Source: Sphingopyxis sp. (GTDB lineage Bacteria > Pseudomonadota > Alphaproteobacteria > Sphingomonadales > Sphingomonadaceae). From it: DNA of 34,135 nt. The position numbers were made by a program, and so were the translations under genes. Location: positions 1-34,135 of the forward strand of contig JAEULK010000072.1 in the NCBI GenBank assembly GCA_016793775.1. Reading direction: 5' to 3'. Below, piece after piece: positions 33,604 to 34,135 of the stretch (positions are counted from its first letter, which is position 1; each line of letters starts with the position of its first letter). The notes under the pieces are model-generated. The model was not told where the DNA came from. It did no database searches and was given only the letters and a program-made list of their open reading frames with translations.

Positions 33604-34135
33604 CTACTCCACCGTCACAGACTTCGCCAGATTACGCGGCTGGTCGACGTCTGTCCCCTTCGCCACCGCCACATGATAAGCGAGCAGCTGCACCGGCACC
33701 GCGTAAACCAGCGGCGCAATCAGCGGGTGCACCTTGGGCATTTCGATCGTAGCCATGCAGCCGTCGCCGGCTTCGGCGAGGCCTTCGGCGTCGCTGATCA
33801 GGACGATCTTCCCGCCGCGCGCCATGACCTCCTGCATGTTGCTGACGGTCTTTTCGAACAGCGGGCCGCTCGGCGCGAGGACGATCACGGGGACCGCCTC
33901 GTCGATCAGCGCGATCGGACCGTGCTTCATCTCGCCCGACGCGTAACCCTCGGCGTGGATGTAGCTAATTTCCTTGAGCTTGAGCGCGCCTTCCAAGGCG
34001 AGCGGATAGTCGGGGCCGCGGCCGAGGTAGAGCACGTCGCGCGCCGGGGCGACGAGGTGCGCCATCGCCGCAATCTCCTCGTCATGGCTCAGCGCAGCGT
34101 TGAGCGCGGCGGGCGCCTCGATCAGATGCTTGACG
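33604..34135 (-). CDS. glmS: Glutamine-fructose-6-phosphate aminotransferase, C-terminal part
   Basis: The last 177 residues of GlmS; the start lies beyond the window. GlmS makes glucosamine-6-phosphate, the first step to UDP-GlcNAc for cell wall and LPS. The visible part is the second SIS (sugar isomerase) domain and tail: [74 protein letters not shown] and AKSVTVE at the very end, all diagnostic. The glutaminase half is not in view. The CobT-like gene follows after 10 bases on the same strand. Confidence 0.96.
   Translation of the reverse strand, partial: VKHLIEAPAALNAALSHDEEIAAMAHLVAPARDVLYLGRGPDYPLALEGALKLKEISYIHAEGYASGEMKHGPIALIDEAVPVIVLAPSGPLFEKTVSNMQEVMARGGKIVLISDAEGLAEAGDGCMATIEMPKVHPLIAPLVYAVPVQLLAYHVAVAKGTDVDQPRNLAKSVTVE

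Overview
The window looks like the chromosome of a GC-rich alphaproteobacterium of the order Sphingomonadales (a Sphingopyxis- or Sphingomonas-like organism). The clues are the protein sequences of the petABC, hemF, lipB and EipA/DUF1134 genes, the codon bias, and intergenic palindromes of a kind I associate with sphingomonads. The genus is inferred from memory of related proteins, not from any search.

Positions 1-11373 are the right-hand end of an integrated mobile element (integrative and conjugative element or genomic island). It is inserted at the 3' end of a tRNA-Ser(GCU) gene (11374-11466, minus strand) and has a P4-type tyrosine integrase (10037-11233) beside the junction. Reading inward on the minus strand come the integrase, a YqeY-domain protein, a ParB-like protein, two overlapping small genes of unknown function, a third unknown gene, a very large fused N6-methyltransferase/Strawberry-notch-type helicase, and the start of a Toprim/primase-like protein cut by the window edge. 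Strong intrinsic terminators separate the ParB gene, the two overlapping genes and the third unknown gene into separate units. A frameshifted, truncated acyl-CoA ligase remnant (9046-9300, plus strand) lies among them. The left end of the element and its second attachment site are outside the window.

Positions 11467-34135 are core chromosome. In order they hold an EipA-family envelope protein, apt (flanked by two different palindromic repeats), the petA-petB-petC operon for the cytochrome bc1 complex, trmL-hemF, two tandem related multi-pass membrane proteins (one interrupted by an in-frame amber codon), lipB with a small lipoprotein, queC-queE (7-deazaguanine/queuosine precursors), a small secreted protein, argD-argF-hslO, and a membrane protein coupled to a DUF421 protein. 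These are followed by a luciferase-like monooxygenase, a divergent Lrp/LysE pair, an aldo/keto reductase, a DUF411 protein, a dienelactone hydrolase overlapped by a HAD phosphatase, a 62-residue protein, and glmS followed by a membrane-anchored CobT-like VWA protein.

The least-explained parts are the insulated set of unknown genes inside the element (4699-6422) together with the methyltransferase-helicase and ParB-like proteins, the membrane-anchored CobT-like VWA protein beside glmS, the amber-interrupted membrane gene, and several RNA-level structures: a hairpin over a ribosome-binding site at 25931-25968 and a perfect hairpin whose loop is a stop codon at 30720-30746. No CRISPR array, rRNA or intact insertion sequence was seen.
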